A DNA stretch of 15,899 nt from JBOHCT01 sp050699055 (GCA_050699055.1 JBOHCT010000092.1:1-15899); one strand, 5' to 3'; numbered from the stretch's first letter, positions 7,781 to 14,638 are shown. A program made the numbers and translations. Notes: a model not told the origin generated them from the sequence alone.

Positions 7781-7897
7781 CCATCTGCGGGGGCGGCCGA
7801 GACCCTCTGTGCGCTCCCGCTCGACCATGAGGTACCACCGGGATCCCGGGCCGGGTTGTGGGTCGCCGGGGGCCGGCACTCCAGGGATGCGTGTTCG

Positions 7898-7927
7898 CTG
7901 ACACGCGTCGTGCCGACATGGTAACGT
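7898..7927 (+). promoter_or_regulatory. Sigma-70-type promoter upstream of the 20-codon ORF
   Basis: CTGACA (7898-7903) and TAACGT (7922-7927) are separated by 18 bp, giving a predicted transcription start near 7934, just before the 16-bp palindrome. Confidence 0.55.
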
Positions 7928-7937
7928 GTGCCGGCAA

Positions 7938-7953
7938 TCGAACGTACGTTCGA
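7938..7953. promoter_or_regulatory. Perfect 16-bp palindrome, candidate TetR-type operator
   Basis: TCGAACGTACGTTCGA is a perfect 16-bp palindrome located immediately after a good promoter and before an RBS and GTG start. Palindromes with GAACG...CGTTC arms are common binding sites of TetR-family regulators, including those of acyl-CoA and fatty-acid genes. The TetR assignment is an inference. Confidence 0.6.
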
Positions 7954-7967
7954 GTGGGAGGTTTGCC

Positions 7968-8030
7968 GTGCCGCTCGCGACCACACCCACGAGGGAGCCT
8001 GTGCGCGGCGCGGCCCGCGACACGCCGTAG
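7968..8030 (+). CDS. 20-codon ORF with strong RBS; possible stub of a truncated regulator
   Basis: The GTG at 7968 is preceded by GGGAGG at good spacing, a plausible promoter and the 16-bp palindrome. It encodes only MPLATTPTREPVRGAARDTP before a TAG at 8028-8030. The basic, Pro/Thr-rich composition would suit the unstructured N-terminus of a TetR-family regulator just before its first helix, and the upstream palindrome would suit autoregulation. No helix-turn-helix follows in any frame. It may be the stub left by a deletion, a regulatory leader peptide for the ATPase gene, or chance. Position and signals are seen; the regulator idea is inference. Confidence 0.35.
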   Translation: MPLATTPTREPVRGAARDTP

Positions 8031-8071
8031 GACTTTCTACGGAAATCTAAGACCAACGCTATACGGGCGCA

Positions 8072-8077
8072 TAGAGT
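8072..8077 (+). promoter_or_regulatory. Possible -10 element for the ATPase gene
   Basis: TAGAGT lies eight bases before ATG 8086, so transcripts would start at or next to the start codon. No RBS is visible. A small hairpin (CGTAG/CTACG) lies just upstream at about 8025-8041. Confidence 0.35.
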
Positions 8078-8085
8078 CCGATGGC

Positions 8086-9267
8086 ATGGATCCGGTGCGC
8101 AACCCATACGCGCCAGGCGCCGGGCAGCGTCCTCCCGAGCTGGCCGGCCGCGACCGCGAGCTCCGGCAGTTCGAGGTCGTGGTCGAGCGGGTCGCCCGCG
8201 GCCGTCCGGAACGCAGCCTGATCCTCATCGGTTTGCGCGGCGTCGGCAAGACCGTACTGCTCAACGCGATGCGTTCCGACGCCATCCAGCGAATGTGGGG
8301 TACCGGCAAGATCGAGGCCCGCCCCGAGCAGTCGATTCGGCGCCCGGTCGCGGCCGCCATGCACATGGCCGTGCGCGAGCTCGCGCCGCGCCACCGCGCG
8401 CCCGAGCGAATCGAGTCCCTCTTGGGGGTGCTCAAGGCGTTCGCGATGCGCGACCCCTCCGCGCCCACCAGAGGTCCGCGCTGGCAGCCCGGCATCGACG
8501 TGCCCGCCGCTCGCGGTCGCGCCGACTCCGGCGACCTCGAGATCGACCTCACGGAACTGTTCGTCGACGCCGCCTCGGTCGCCACCGACCTCGGCGTCGG
8601 CATCGCACTGTTCGTCGACGAGATGCAGGACGTCGCCCCGCGCGACGTCTCCGCCCTCTGCGCGGCCTGCCATGAGCTCTCCCAGGTCGGGGGGCCGCTG
8701 ATCGTAGTCGGGGCTGGGCTCCCGCACTTGCCGACCCTCCTGTCGTCGAGCAAGAGCTACTCCGAGCGGCTGTTCCGATACGTCCGCATCGGACGGCTCG
8801 CCCGCGACGCGGCCGACTACGCGTTGGTGGCACCGGCCGAGCGTGAGGGCGTCGAGTACAAGCAGGAGGCTCTCGATGCCTTGTACGACGCCGCCGACGG
8901 TTATCCGTACTTCGTGCAGGCCTACGGCAAGGTGACGTGGGACTACGCCCCGCACAACCCGATCGCCGCCGATGACGTCAGGGTCGCGGGACCGGAGGCG
9001 GAGGCCGAGCTCGCCGTGGGCTTCTTCGGTACCCGCTACGAGCGGGCGACGCCGGCCGAGCGAGACTACATGCGGGCGATGGCGACGCTGGGGGACGAGC
9101 CCGTACCGACCTCCGACGTGGCCGAGGTGCTCGGCCGCAAACCGTCGAGCCTGTCACCCGCCCGCGACAGCCTGATCAAGAAGGGGCTTGTCTACGCCGC
9201 GGAGCGCGGGCTCGTGGCCTTCACGGTCCCGCACTTCGGACAGTTCCTACGCTCGCAGCCCACGTGA
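8086..9267 (+). CDS. AAA-type ATP-binding protein with C-terminal winged helix
   Basis: The 393-aa protein is a STAND/AAA-like (AAA_16/ORC-CDC6-like) P-loop ATPase. It begins with NPYxPGAGxRPPELAGRDREL, a typical start of this actinobacterial family. Walker A is GLRGVGKT (residues 49-56) and Walker B is IALFVDEMQD (173-182). A sensor-like VVGAGLPHLP follows (207-216), then GYPYFVQAYGKVTWDYA. Residues about 320-390 form a winged-helix-like region (TSDVAEVLGRKPSSLSPARDSLIKKGLVY, then FTVPHFGQFLR), suggesting DNA or partner-domain binding. The cellular function of this common family is not known to me. The gene is intact and complete. The upstream open frame to 7858 lacks family sequence, so ATG 8086 was chosen. 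Confidence 0.88.
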   Translation: MDPVRNPYAPGAGQRPPELAGRDRELRQFEVVVERVARGRPERSLILIGLRGVGKTVLLNAMRSDAIQRMWGTGKIEARPEQSIRRPVAAAMHMAVRELAPRHRAPERIESLLGVLKAFAMRDPSAPTRGPRWQPGIDVPAARGRADSGDLEIDLTELFVDAASVATDLGVGIALFVDEMQDVAPRDVSALCAACHELSQVGGPLIVVGAGLPHLPTLLSSSKSYSERLFRYVRIGRLARDAADYALVAPAEREGVEYKQEALDALYDAADGYPYFVQAYGKVTWDYAPHNPIAADDVRVAGPEAEAELAVGFFGTRYERATPAERDYMRAMATLGDEPVPTSDVAEVLGRKPSSLSPARDSLIKKGLVYAAERGLVAFTVPHFGQFLRSQPT

Positions 9268-9657
9268 GAGGCCGCGGGGCGACGCCGTTTTCGTACCGTT
9301 CTCTAGCCGTGTATAGCTTGAGCGCTAGAAAGGGTTAGATGAGGTAATGGCACGAGGTCGGGGGAGAGCGGGCTTGGAGACTCTTTCCGCGCCTGCGGAT
9401 GTCGCGACCTGGGATCCTGTGGGTGAAACTGTTCGCCGCGCGGGAGCCGGGCGGATGTTTCCTTCACTGGTGCGAGGCTGTCTGTGATTCTCTAGTGACG
9501 TCTAGCGTGTCGACCATATGGCCCTAGACAACACGATGGGGATGAGCCCGCGGTGCTGCCGGACCACCGGGCCCGCCTCATGCGGGGAGGCGTACACGGC
9601 CACGGCCACGGCCAGGGCAGGAGTGCGAGACGTGTCGTTTGGACATCGGAGGTCCGG
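9268..9657. other. Gene-poor region with clustered CTAG motifs
   Basis: This 390-bp gap between the ATPase and permease genes contains a short ORF (9347-9487) and several CTAG tetramers. TCTAGC (9300-9305) and GCTAGA (9324-9329) form an inverted repeat, and TCTAG occurs twice, 11 bp apart, near 9491-9508, with another CTAG at about 9523. CTAG is generally scarce in actinobacterial DNA, so the cluster may mark regulator sites. A CACGGC triplication at about 9595-9613 precedes the permease RBS. No other gene is evident. Confidence 0.4.
9347..9487 (+). CDS. Short hypothetical ORF (46 aa)
   Basis: An ATG at 9347, preceded closely by GATGAGG, opens a 46-codon frame (MARGRGRAGLETLSAP..., ending SLVRGCL) that stops at 9485-9487. 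I do not recognise it. The composition (Arg/Gly/Ala) is close to what non-coding high-GC DNA gives, and there is no signal peptide, membrane segment or motif. Its support is the RBS-like sequence and its place downstream of the CTAG inverted repeat. It could equally be non-coding. Confidence 0.2.
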   Translation: MARGRGRAGLETLSAPADVATWDPVGETVRRAGAGRMFPSLVRGCL

Positions 9658-11046
9658 ATGAGCTCACCGGCCCGGTCCGCCGCACGGTCGCGTCGCGCGT
9701 CTGTCGGCCCGCGACAGGTCGCGATCATGGCAATGGCGGCGATGGGACCGACCGCGGCGATCGCCCTCGACTTCCCCGCCATGAGCGGCTCAGCGGGTCC
9801 CGCGTTCGTGTTGTCGCTGCTGATCGCGCTCGCCGCGGTCGCGTGCATCGCCAGCGCCGTACGCGAGCTGGTGCGGTGGTACCCGCACCCGGGCACGTTC
9901 TACGCGTGGGGCGCCCGCGCCTTCGGAGCAAGGGGTGGCTTCCTGCTCGGGTGGGTCCTGCTCGGCGCCTATCTCGCCCTGGCGGCCAGCGGCCTCCTCC
10001 TCTTCGGCGGTTGGGGCGCGGCGTGGCTGTCGTCCTTCGGGCTGCCGGCTCCCTGGTGGGCGTGGAGCACCGCGGCGCTCGGGTACGTCACGATCATCAC
10101 CGTCCGGGGGCTGCGTGCCAGCGTGCGGGGCATGATCGTCCTGCTGGCGTTTCAGGTTCTCGCCGTAGCCGTGGTGGCACTCGTCGCGTTCACGGCCGCC
10201 CCGCCCGCGGGTTACGACTCGAGCCGCCTCGTCGGCGGTGTCGGCTGGCCGGGCGTCCCGCTGGCGATGGCCGCGGGCATCCTCTCCTGCGTGGGCTTCG
10301 AGCAGGCCGCCACCTTGGCCGAGGAGACCGAACATCCACGCGACGATCTTCCTCGGGGAGTTTTCACAGGCGCTGTGCTCGTGCCCGCCTTCTACGTCGT
10401 GGTGGCGGTCGCGCTGGTGGTGGGGCTCGGGCCCAGGGCCGTGGCCGGTGCCGTTCCCCTCCAGGACGCCGCCTCCATCTACCTCGGCCCTGGCGGCAGC
10501 TCGCTGGTCGTCGCCGCCGGCCTCGGCAGCGCGCTGGCGCTGACCCAGGCCGTGTTCGGTGCGGCGGCCCGGCTCATCCGGGCCATGGCCCGCGACGGCC
10601 AGCTGCCCCGCGTCCTGGCCGTCACGCATCCGGACTTCGGCACCCCTTACGTCGCGACGTTCGCGGTCGCGCTGGTGGGCCTCGTGGTGGGGTGGAGCCT
10701 CGCGATCGTGCTCGAGCCGGTGCGGGTGTGGGCGGACCTCGCCGTCACGTTCTCCGCGCTTTTCCTCGTCGCCTACCTGTGCGTCAACGTCGTGGTCGTC
10801 GTCTGCGTCCGGCGGGACCATCCGGCCGAGCGGAGCGTCGTCCGTCACCTTGTCCTGCCCGCGGCCGCGATCGCGGCCGCAGGCTACGCGCTGTATCTGA
10901 CGATCTGGCCCTTCCCCGGGCCGCCGTACGCGTACTTCGGCGCCGCGGCCGGACTGTGGATCGTACTCGGCGCGATCCTGGTCGTCGTGCGGCGCCGTCG
11001 CTTTGAGGGGGTGGTCGCAGCGGGCCGGTCCGGCGAGCCGACGTGA
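9658..11046 (+). CDS. APC-family permease (amino acid/polyamine/organocation transporter)
   Basis: The 462-aa polytopic membrane protein has about 12-14 hydrophobic spans. The APC signature is visible: AIMAMAAMGPTAAIALDF in the first span, a YPHPGTFYAWGARAFG loop after the second, and GILSCVGFEQAATLAEETEHPRDDLPRGV (residues ~207-235), which is the conserved TM6 region of APC transporters. AARLIRAMARDGQLPRVLAVTHPDFGTPYVA near residues 303-333 is also standard. The substrate (amino acid or amine) cannot be told. ATG 9658 has GGAGG five bases upstream, and the open frame upstream of it is not family-like. The stop TGA at 11044-11046 overlaps a GTG of the next frame, so the sigma-factor gene may be transcriptionally coupled. 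Confidence 0.9.
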   Translation: MSSPARSAARSRRASVGPRQVAIMAMAAMGPTAAIALDFPAMSGSAGPAFVLSLLIALAAVACIASAVRELVRWYPHPGTFYAWGARAFGARGGFLLGWVLLGAYLALAASGLLLFGGWGAAWLSSFGLPAPWWAWSTAALGYVTIITVRGLRASVRGMIVLLAFQVLAVAVVALVAFTAAPPAGYDSSRLVGGVGWPGVPLAMAAGILSCVGFEQAATLAEETEHPRDDLPRGVFTGAVLVPAFYVVVAVALVVGLGPRAVAGAVPLQDAASIYLGPGGSSLVVAAGLGSALALTQAVFGAAARLIRAMARDGQLPRVLAVTHPDFGTPYVATFAVALVGLVVGWSLAIVLEPVRVWADLAVTFSALFLVAYLCVNVVVVVCVRRDHPAERSVVRHLVLPAAAIAAAGYALYLTIWPFPGPPYAYFGAAAGLWIVLGAILVVVRRRRFEGVVAAGRSGEPT

Positions 11047-11051
11047 CCCGC

Positions 11052-11064
11052 GATCACGATCAGA
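11052..11064 (+). repeat. 13-bp direct repeat, copy 1 (before sigma-factor gene)
   Basis: GATCACGATCAGA occurs here and again at 11673-11685, bracketing the sigma-factor gene. This copy lies 10 bp upstream of the TAGCGT element. A near match lies at 13838 inside coding remnants, so chance cannot be excluded. Confidence 0.4.
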
Positions 11065-11074
11065 GGTCCGCCGG

Positions 11075-11080
11075 TAGCGT
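11075..11080 (+). promoter_or_regulatory. -10 element of a probable leaderless sigma-factor transcript
   Basis: TAGCGT is followed by seven bases and then ATG 11088, the classic spacing of leaderless actinobacterial genes. No RBS precedes that ATG. Confidence 0.5.
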
Positions 11081-11087
11081 TGCGCCC

Positions 11088-11618
11088 ATGGAGGGTGATC
11101 GTCACGAGGACTTCCGCGCGTACGTGCTCGCGCGCAGCGCCACCCTCCTACGCACGGCCTATCTTCTCACGGGTCACCGCGCCGATGCCGAGGATCTTCT
11201 GCAGACAGCACTCGCGAAGACCTACCTCGCGTGGGGCCGCATCCACGACCGTGGGTCGATCGACGCGTACGTGCGCCGCGCGATGGTCAACACCCACGTG
11301 TCGTGGTGGCGTCGCCGTAAGGTCGACACCTTCGCCACGGAGACGGTTCCCGAGCGGCCGACCGATGACCCGTCCGAGCAGTCCGTCCTCCACGACGCGA
11401 TGTGGACCGCGCTCGGTCGCCTGCCGCGCCGCCAGCGGGCGGTCGTCGTCCTGCGCTACTACGAAGACCTGACCGAGGCGGAGATCGGCGACGTCCTTGG
11501 AGTGAGCGTCGGCACCGTCAAGAGCACGCTCTCCCGCGGCGTCGCCAAGCTGCGCAAGGATGTCGGACTCCGCGAAGACGTCGGGCTCCCGGAAGCCTCG
11601 AGCGAGTCAACGTCCTGA
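11088..11618 (+). CDS. SigE-family ECF RNA polymerase sigma factor
   Basis: The 176-aa product is a small sigma-70-type factor with region 2 (residues ~8-75: DFRAYVLARSATLLRTAYLLTG, ADAEDLLQTALAKTYLAW, then ARAMVNTHVSWWRRRK-like region 2.4) and region 4 (~105-160: LPRRQRAVVVLRYYEDLTEAEIGDVLGVSVGTVKSTLSRGVAKLR). These are hallmarks of the SigE-type ECF group abundant in actinomycetes, which directs transcription of stress or envelope regulons. ATG 11088 is chosen because family sequence starts there and a -10 lies just upstream; an in-frame GTG at 11043 overlapping the permease stop is the alternative. No anti-sigma gene follows. The C-terminus holds an imperfect 18-bp tandem duplication (DVGLRE-DVGLPE). 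Confidence 0.9.
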   Translation: MEGDRHEDFRAYVLARSATLLRTAYLLTGHRADAEDLLQTALAKTYLAWGRIHDRGSIDAYVRRAMVNTHVSWWRRRKVDTFATETVPERPTDDPSEQSVLHDAMWTALGRLPRRQRAVVVLRYYEDLTEAEIGDVLGVSVGTVKSTLSRGVAKLRKDVGLREDVGLPEASSESTS

Positions 11619-11672
11619 CATCGTCACAGACCAGCTGTGCGGGTGCCGCGCCGCGCCGGTCGGGCATCGGAA

Positions 11673-11685
11673 GATCACGATCAGA
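11673..11685 (+). repeat. 13-bp direct repeat, copy 2 (after sigma-factor gene)
   Basis: This is an exact second copy of GATCACGATCAGA in the 214-bp gap between the sigma factor and the acyl-CoA ligase. It could be a shared regulator or sigma-dependent site. Confidence 0.4.
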
Positions 11686-11832
11686 CACCGACACCTGACA
11701 GTCCGGCGTGCGAGCCGCCACAATCAAACAAGAGGCCGACCGACGACGGCCGGGCGCGCGAAGGCGTCATTCACCGCGGGCGTCCGACGGGTTCTGGTGT
11801 CGGTCGGCGGGCCGGACTCCGGGAGGTGTGCC

Positions 11833-13458
11833 GTGCGAAGCACAATGATGGACGTACCCCTGTCGCTCACCAACCTCATGCGCCATGGCACGACGGCGTA
11901 CGGGGACAGCGAGGTGGTCACCTGGACCGGCTCCGGCGGCCGGCGCGCCTCGTACACCCAGGTGGGCGCGCGGGTCGCCCAGCTCGCGAACGCCCTGAGG
12001 CGGTTGGGAGTCACCGGCGACCAGCGAGTCGGGTCGTTCATGTGGAACAACCAGGAGCACCTCGAGGCGTACCTCGCCGTGCCCTCGATGGGCGCCGTTC
12101 TCCACACGCTGAACATCCGCCTGTTCCCCGACCAGCTCGCCTACACCGCCAACCACGCGGAGGACGAGGTCGTCATCGTGGACGGTAGCCTCGTTCCGCT
12201 GCTCGCGCGGACGCTGCCCGAGATGCGGACGGTCCGCCACGTCCTCGTTGTCGGCGACGCCGACACCTCGCCGCTGGAGCCGGGCGGCAAGCAGATCCAC
12301 TCGTACGAGGAGTTGCTGGCCGCCGAGCCCGAGTCTTTCGACTGGCCCGAGGTCGACGAGCGTCAGGCGGCGGCCATGTGCTACACGACCGGCACGACCG
12401 GCGAGCCGAAGGGGGTCGTCTACAGCCACCGTTCCTGCGTGTTGCACTCAATGCAGGTTTGCATGGGCGACGTCACGGGAGCGACCGACGACGACCGTGC
12501 CCTGCCGGTCGTACCGATGTTCCACGCGATGGCGTGGGGCATGCCGTACTCCGCGGCCCTCGTCGGGTCGAGCCTCGTGATGCCCGACAGGTTCCTGCAA
12601 CCCGAACCGCTCGCGGCGCTGATCGAGTCGGAGCGGCCGACCCTCGCCGCTGCCGTGCCGACGATCTGGAACGGCCTGCACGAGTACGGACGACAGCACG
12701 GGTGTGACTTTTCTTCGCTGCGTTTTGTGCTGTGTGGCGGCTCGGCTGTTCCGCAGTCGTTGATCGAAGGGTTCGAGCGCGACTTCGGGGTGACGATCCA
12801 GCAGGGCTGGGGCATGACGGAGACGTCGCCGGTCGCGAGCGTGGCCAAGCCCCCGCACACCGTCCCGCATGAGCGCTCCATGCCGTACCGCGTCAGCCAG
12901 GGGCGTTTCCTCAGCGGCGTGCGGTACCGCCTCGCCGACGACGAGGGCAACGCGTTGCCACACGACGGTAAGGCGGTGGGGGAGGTCGAGGTCTGCGGGC
13001 CCTGGGTGACGGCGTCGTACTACAAGCAGGACGCGCCCGACCGCTTCGACAACGGCTGGCTGCGCACGGGGGATGTCGGCGTCATCGGTCCGAAGGGGTT
13101 CCTCACGCTGACCGACCGCGCTAAGGACGTCATCAAGTCCGGCGGTGAGTGGATCTCCTCTGTCGATCTCGAGAACGCGATCATGGGCCACCCGGACGTC
13201 GTCGAGGCCGCGGTGTTCGGCGTCCCCGACGAGAAGTGGCAGGAGCGGCCGCTCGCGAGTGTTGTCGTCCGCGAGGGGGCGACGGTCACGCCGCAGCAGC
13301 TGCGCGACCTCGTGGCGGAGAAGTTCGCGAAGTGGCAGCTTCCCGACCACTGGGCGTTCGTCGAGGAGGTGCCGAAGACCTCGGTCGGCAAGTTCGACAA
13401 GAAGGTCCTCCGCCAGCGGTACGCTGACGGGTCGCTCGACGTGACGACGGTGAAGTAG
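11833..13458 (+). CDS. Long-chain fatty-acid--CoA ligase (FadD-like)
   Basis: The 541-aa adenylate-forming enzyme activates fatty acids with ATP and CoA via an acyl-adenylate. Motifs in order: YTTGTTGEPKGVVYSH (P-loop, ~184-199), PMFHAMAWG, GWGMTETSPV (~325-334), NGWLRTGDVG (~407-416), DRAKDVIKSGGEWISSVDLEN (~428-448) and PKTSVGKFDKK (catalytic Lys ~520). Length and motif order are those of medium/long-chain acyl-CoA synthetases, and the gene is intact. The GTG at 11833 has GGGAGG six bases upstream; ATG 11845 or 11848 are alternatives. The frame is open upstream to 11560 without family sequence. Together with the thiolase it points to fatty-acid use. The chain length preferred by the enzyme is not readable from sequence. 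Confidence 0.93.
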   Translation: MRSTMMDVPLSLTNLMRHGTTAYGDSEVVTWTGSGGRRASYTQVGARVAQLANALRRLGVTGDQRVGSFMWNNQEHLEAYLAVPSMGAVLHTLNIRLFPDQLAYTANHAEDEVVIVDGSLVPLLARTLPEMRTVRHVLVVGDADTSPLEPGGKQIHSYEELLAAEPESFDWPEVDERQAAAMCYTTGTTGEPKGVVYSHRSCVLHSMQVCMGDVTGATDDDRALPVVPMFHAMAWGMPYSAALVGSSLVMPDRFLQPEPLAALIESERPTLAAAVPTIWNGLHEYGRQHGCDFSSLRFVLCGGSAVPQSLIEGFERDFGVTIQQGWGMTETSPVASVAKPPHTVPHERSMPYRVSQGRFLSGVRYRLADDEGNALPHDGKAVGEVEVCGPWVTASYYKQDAPDRFDNGWLRTGDVGVIGPKGFLTLTDRAKDVIKSGGEWISSVDLENAIMGHPDVVEAAVFGVPDEKWQERPLASVVVREGATVTPQQLRDLVAEKFAKWQLPDHWAFVEEVPKTSVGKFDKKVLRQRYADGSLDVTTVK

Positions 13459-13507
13459 GGGACCCTGCTTCGCGACCAGGCGTCCGCATATGGATCCGTG
13501 GTCATCT

Positions 13508-13537
13508 TTGCCGCGACGTGCCACCGCCCGGTAACCT
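13508..13537 (+). promoter_or_regulatory. Promoter of tRNA-Ser
   Basis: TTGCCG (13508-13513) and TAACCT (13532-13537) with an 18-bp spacer lie about 30 bp before the tRNA, giving a predicted start near 13544. Confidence 0.5.
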
Positions 13538-13565
13538 GCTGTCGCGCCTATGCGCGAGCTGTTCA

Positions 13566-13656
13566 GGAGGCTTCGCCTAGTCTGGTCTATGGCGCCGCAC
13601 TGCTAATGCGGTTGGGGGCTACCACCCCCTCCGGGGTTCAAATCCCCGAGCCTCCG
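13566..13656 (+). tRNA. tRNA-Ser (anticodon GCT)
   Basis: The 91-nt sequence folds as a class II tRNA. The acceptor arms are GGAGGCT and AGCCTCC, with discriminator G13656. The anticodon stem CCGCA/TGCGG carries the loop CTGCTAA with anticodon GCT (13602-13604), which reads AGC/AGU. There is a long variable arm (TTGGGGGCTACCACCCCC region) and a T-arm CGGGGTTCAAATCCCCG. CCA is not fully encoded (CC, then C). The window's second decayed zone begins directly after it. Confidence 0.96.
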
Positions 13657-13658
13657 CC

Positions 13659-13976
13659 CTGACCTGGGAGTTCTCTGGCTCCGCCGGTCCCGGCCGAAAG
13701 CCGGTCAAGATCTTCCAGTACGGGATCACGCGGATCACGTGGCGATACTGGGGCAGGCAGCTCCTCACCTTCTTCGGCGTTCTGGTCACCACTGCCTACC
13801 TCGTCTACGTCACGGCCATCTTCGTGGCCGAATGAGTGATCACGGTCAGCGAACGCGGCTGGAGGTACATGCTCCCCGCAGCGACCATGTACGAGCTGTC
13901 GCTCGACTACTTCCTCCAGGCGTGCCACGCGAGAGCCTACTTCGATGCGCTGATCAGCAAGGAGAGGAGCGGGTGA
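13659..13976 (+). pseudogene. C-terminal membrane part of a GT2 glycosyltransferase, with in-frame TGA
   Basis: One plus-strand frame gives GRKPVKIFQYGITRITWRYWGRQLL, a membrane span (LTFFGVLVTTAYLVYVTAIF), then VAE, a TGA at 13833-13835, and VITVSERGWRYMLPAATMYELSLDYFLQACHARAYFDALISKERSG to a final TGA (13974-13976). Processive GT2 polysaccharide synthases of actinomycetes end this way, with AERVVTVxRRGWR at the TGA position. The TGA thus most likely replaces an Arg CGA codon by a single C-to-T change. The fragment starts at the tRNA 3' end, has no catalytic domain or start, and lies tail-to-tail with a GT2 catalytic fragment on the other strand. Confidence 0.62.
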
Positions 13977-13994
13977 GCATGTACAACAACCGCA

Positions 13995-14637
13995 TTCGTT
14001 GTCCTCGGTGAGGACGGTCGTGTCGTACACGCCTCCCCTGCCGTTGCCGGACGGAAGCTGCCCGACAAGACGACCCAGGCTCACGGCGCGCAGGGCCGCC
14101 GCGCTCAGCATCGTCGCGGTGCCTGTCAGCACGAGGCACTTCCCGTGGAGCCTCCGCACGTCCCGCTGGTATCGGGCGGACTCGTTGCGTTGCAGGTGGC
14201 CGACGGAGCCGCCGCCGGGCCTACCCCGGAACGTGCCACCCACCCCGCCGTAGCCACGCTCGAGGTAGCGACCGGCCGTCTCGATGAACCCGTGGTCCAG
14301 CTCGCTGTCCGCGTCGACCACGAGAATCCGGTCCTCGGGCTGGAGGTGGGGGAAGCAGTGCTCCAGCATGGTTGAGGGCGCCGGCCTTCTTGTCGGGGTT
14401 GTCGCGCAGCTCGACGATGACCGCCCCTGCGTCCCGGGCGATAACCGCGGTGTCGTCGGTGCAGTTGTTCGCGACCACGATGATCTCGGTGGGTGGCGTG
14501 CTCTGGTCCTGCAGCGCCAGCACCGACCCGCGGATCTTGTCGGCCTCGTTGTACGCCGGTATGAGGGCGACCGTGGACGGTCGCGCCAGCGCGTGTCGAG
14601 GACGCGGCGGCAGGGACCGCGGCTCTTCCAGCACCGT
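13995..14637 (-). pseudogene. GT2 glycosyltransferase catalytic domain, frameshifted and truncated
   Basis: On the minus strand, STVALIPAYNEADKIRGSV begins a GT-A domain, followed by TEIIVVANNCTDDT and NPDKKAGALN (one frame). After an apparent 1-nt frameshift at about 14370 the next frame continues TMLEHCFPHLQPEDRILVVDADSELD (the DxD metal site), GGVGGTFRG, LVLTGTATMLSAAALR and VYDTTVLTEDNE. TEDxE is the conserved acid motif of processive GT2 synthases, but the sequence leaves the family right after it (13995). The Q/RxxRW motif and the membrane C-terminus are missing on this strand. The 5' end is joined without a start codon to the truncated uncharacterised gene at about 14637. It is non-functional as it stands. 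Confidence 0.72.
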
Positions 14638-14638
14638 C

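Noticed and set aside
7858..8085. Upstream in-frame extension of the ATPase
   Set aside because: It covers the promoter and palindrome region. Family sequence starts at ATG 8086.
9595..9613. CACGGC triplication as a tandem repeat of interest
   Set aside because: Three short units in high-GC non-coding DNA before the permease RBS are well within chance expectation.
9553..9657. Longer N-terminus of the permease with HGHGHG residues
   Set aside because: It lacks APC-family sequence, and GGAGG sits at the right distance from ATG 9658. A metal-binding leader is not supported.
11560..11832. Upstream in-frame extension of the acyl-CoA ligase
   Set aside because: It overlaps the sigma-factor 3' end and has no family similarity. 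A strong RBS lies in front of GTG 11833.
13739..14011. A 90-codon plus-strand open frame
   Set aside because: It is a shifted reading of the GT2 C-terminal remnant, whose correct frame gives clear family sequence with one TGA.
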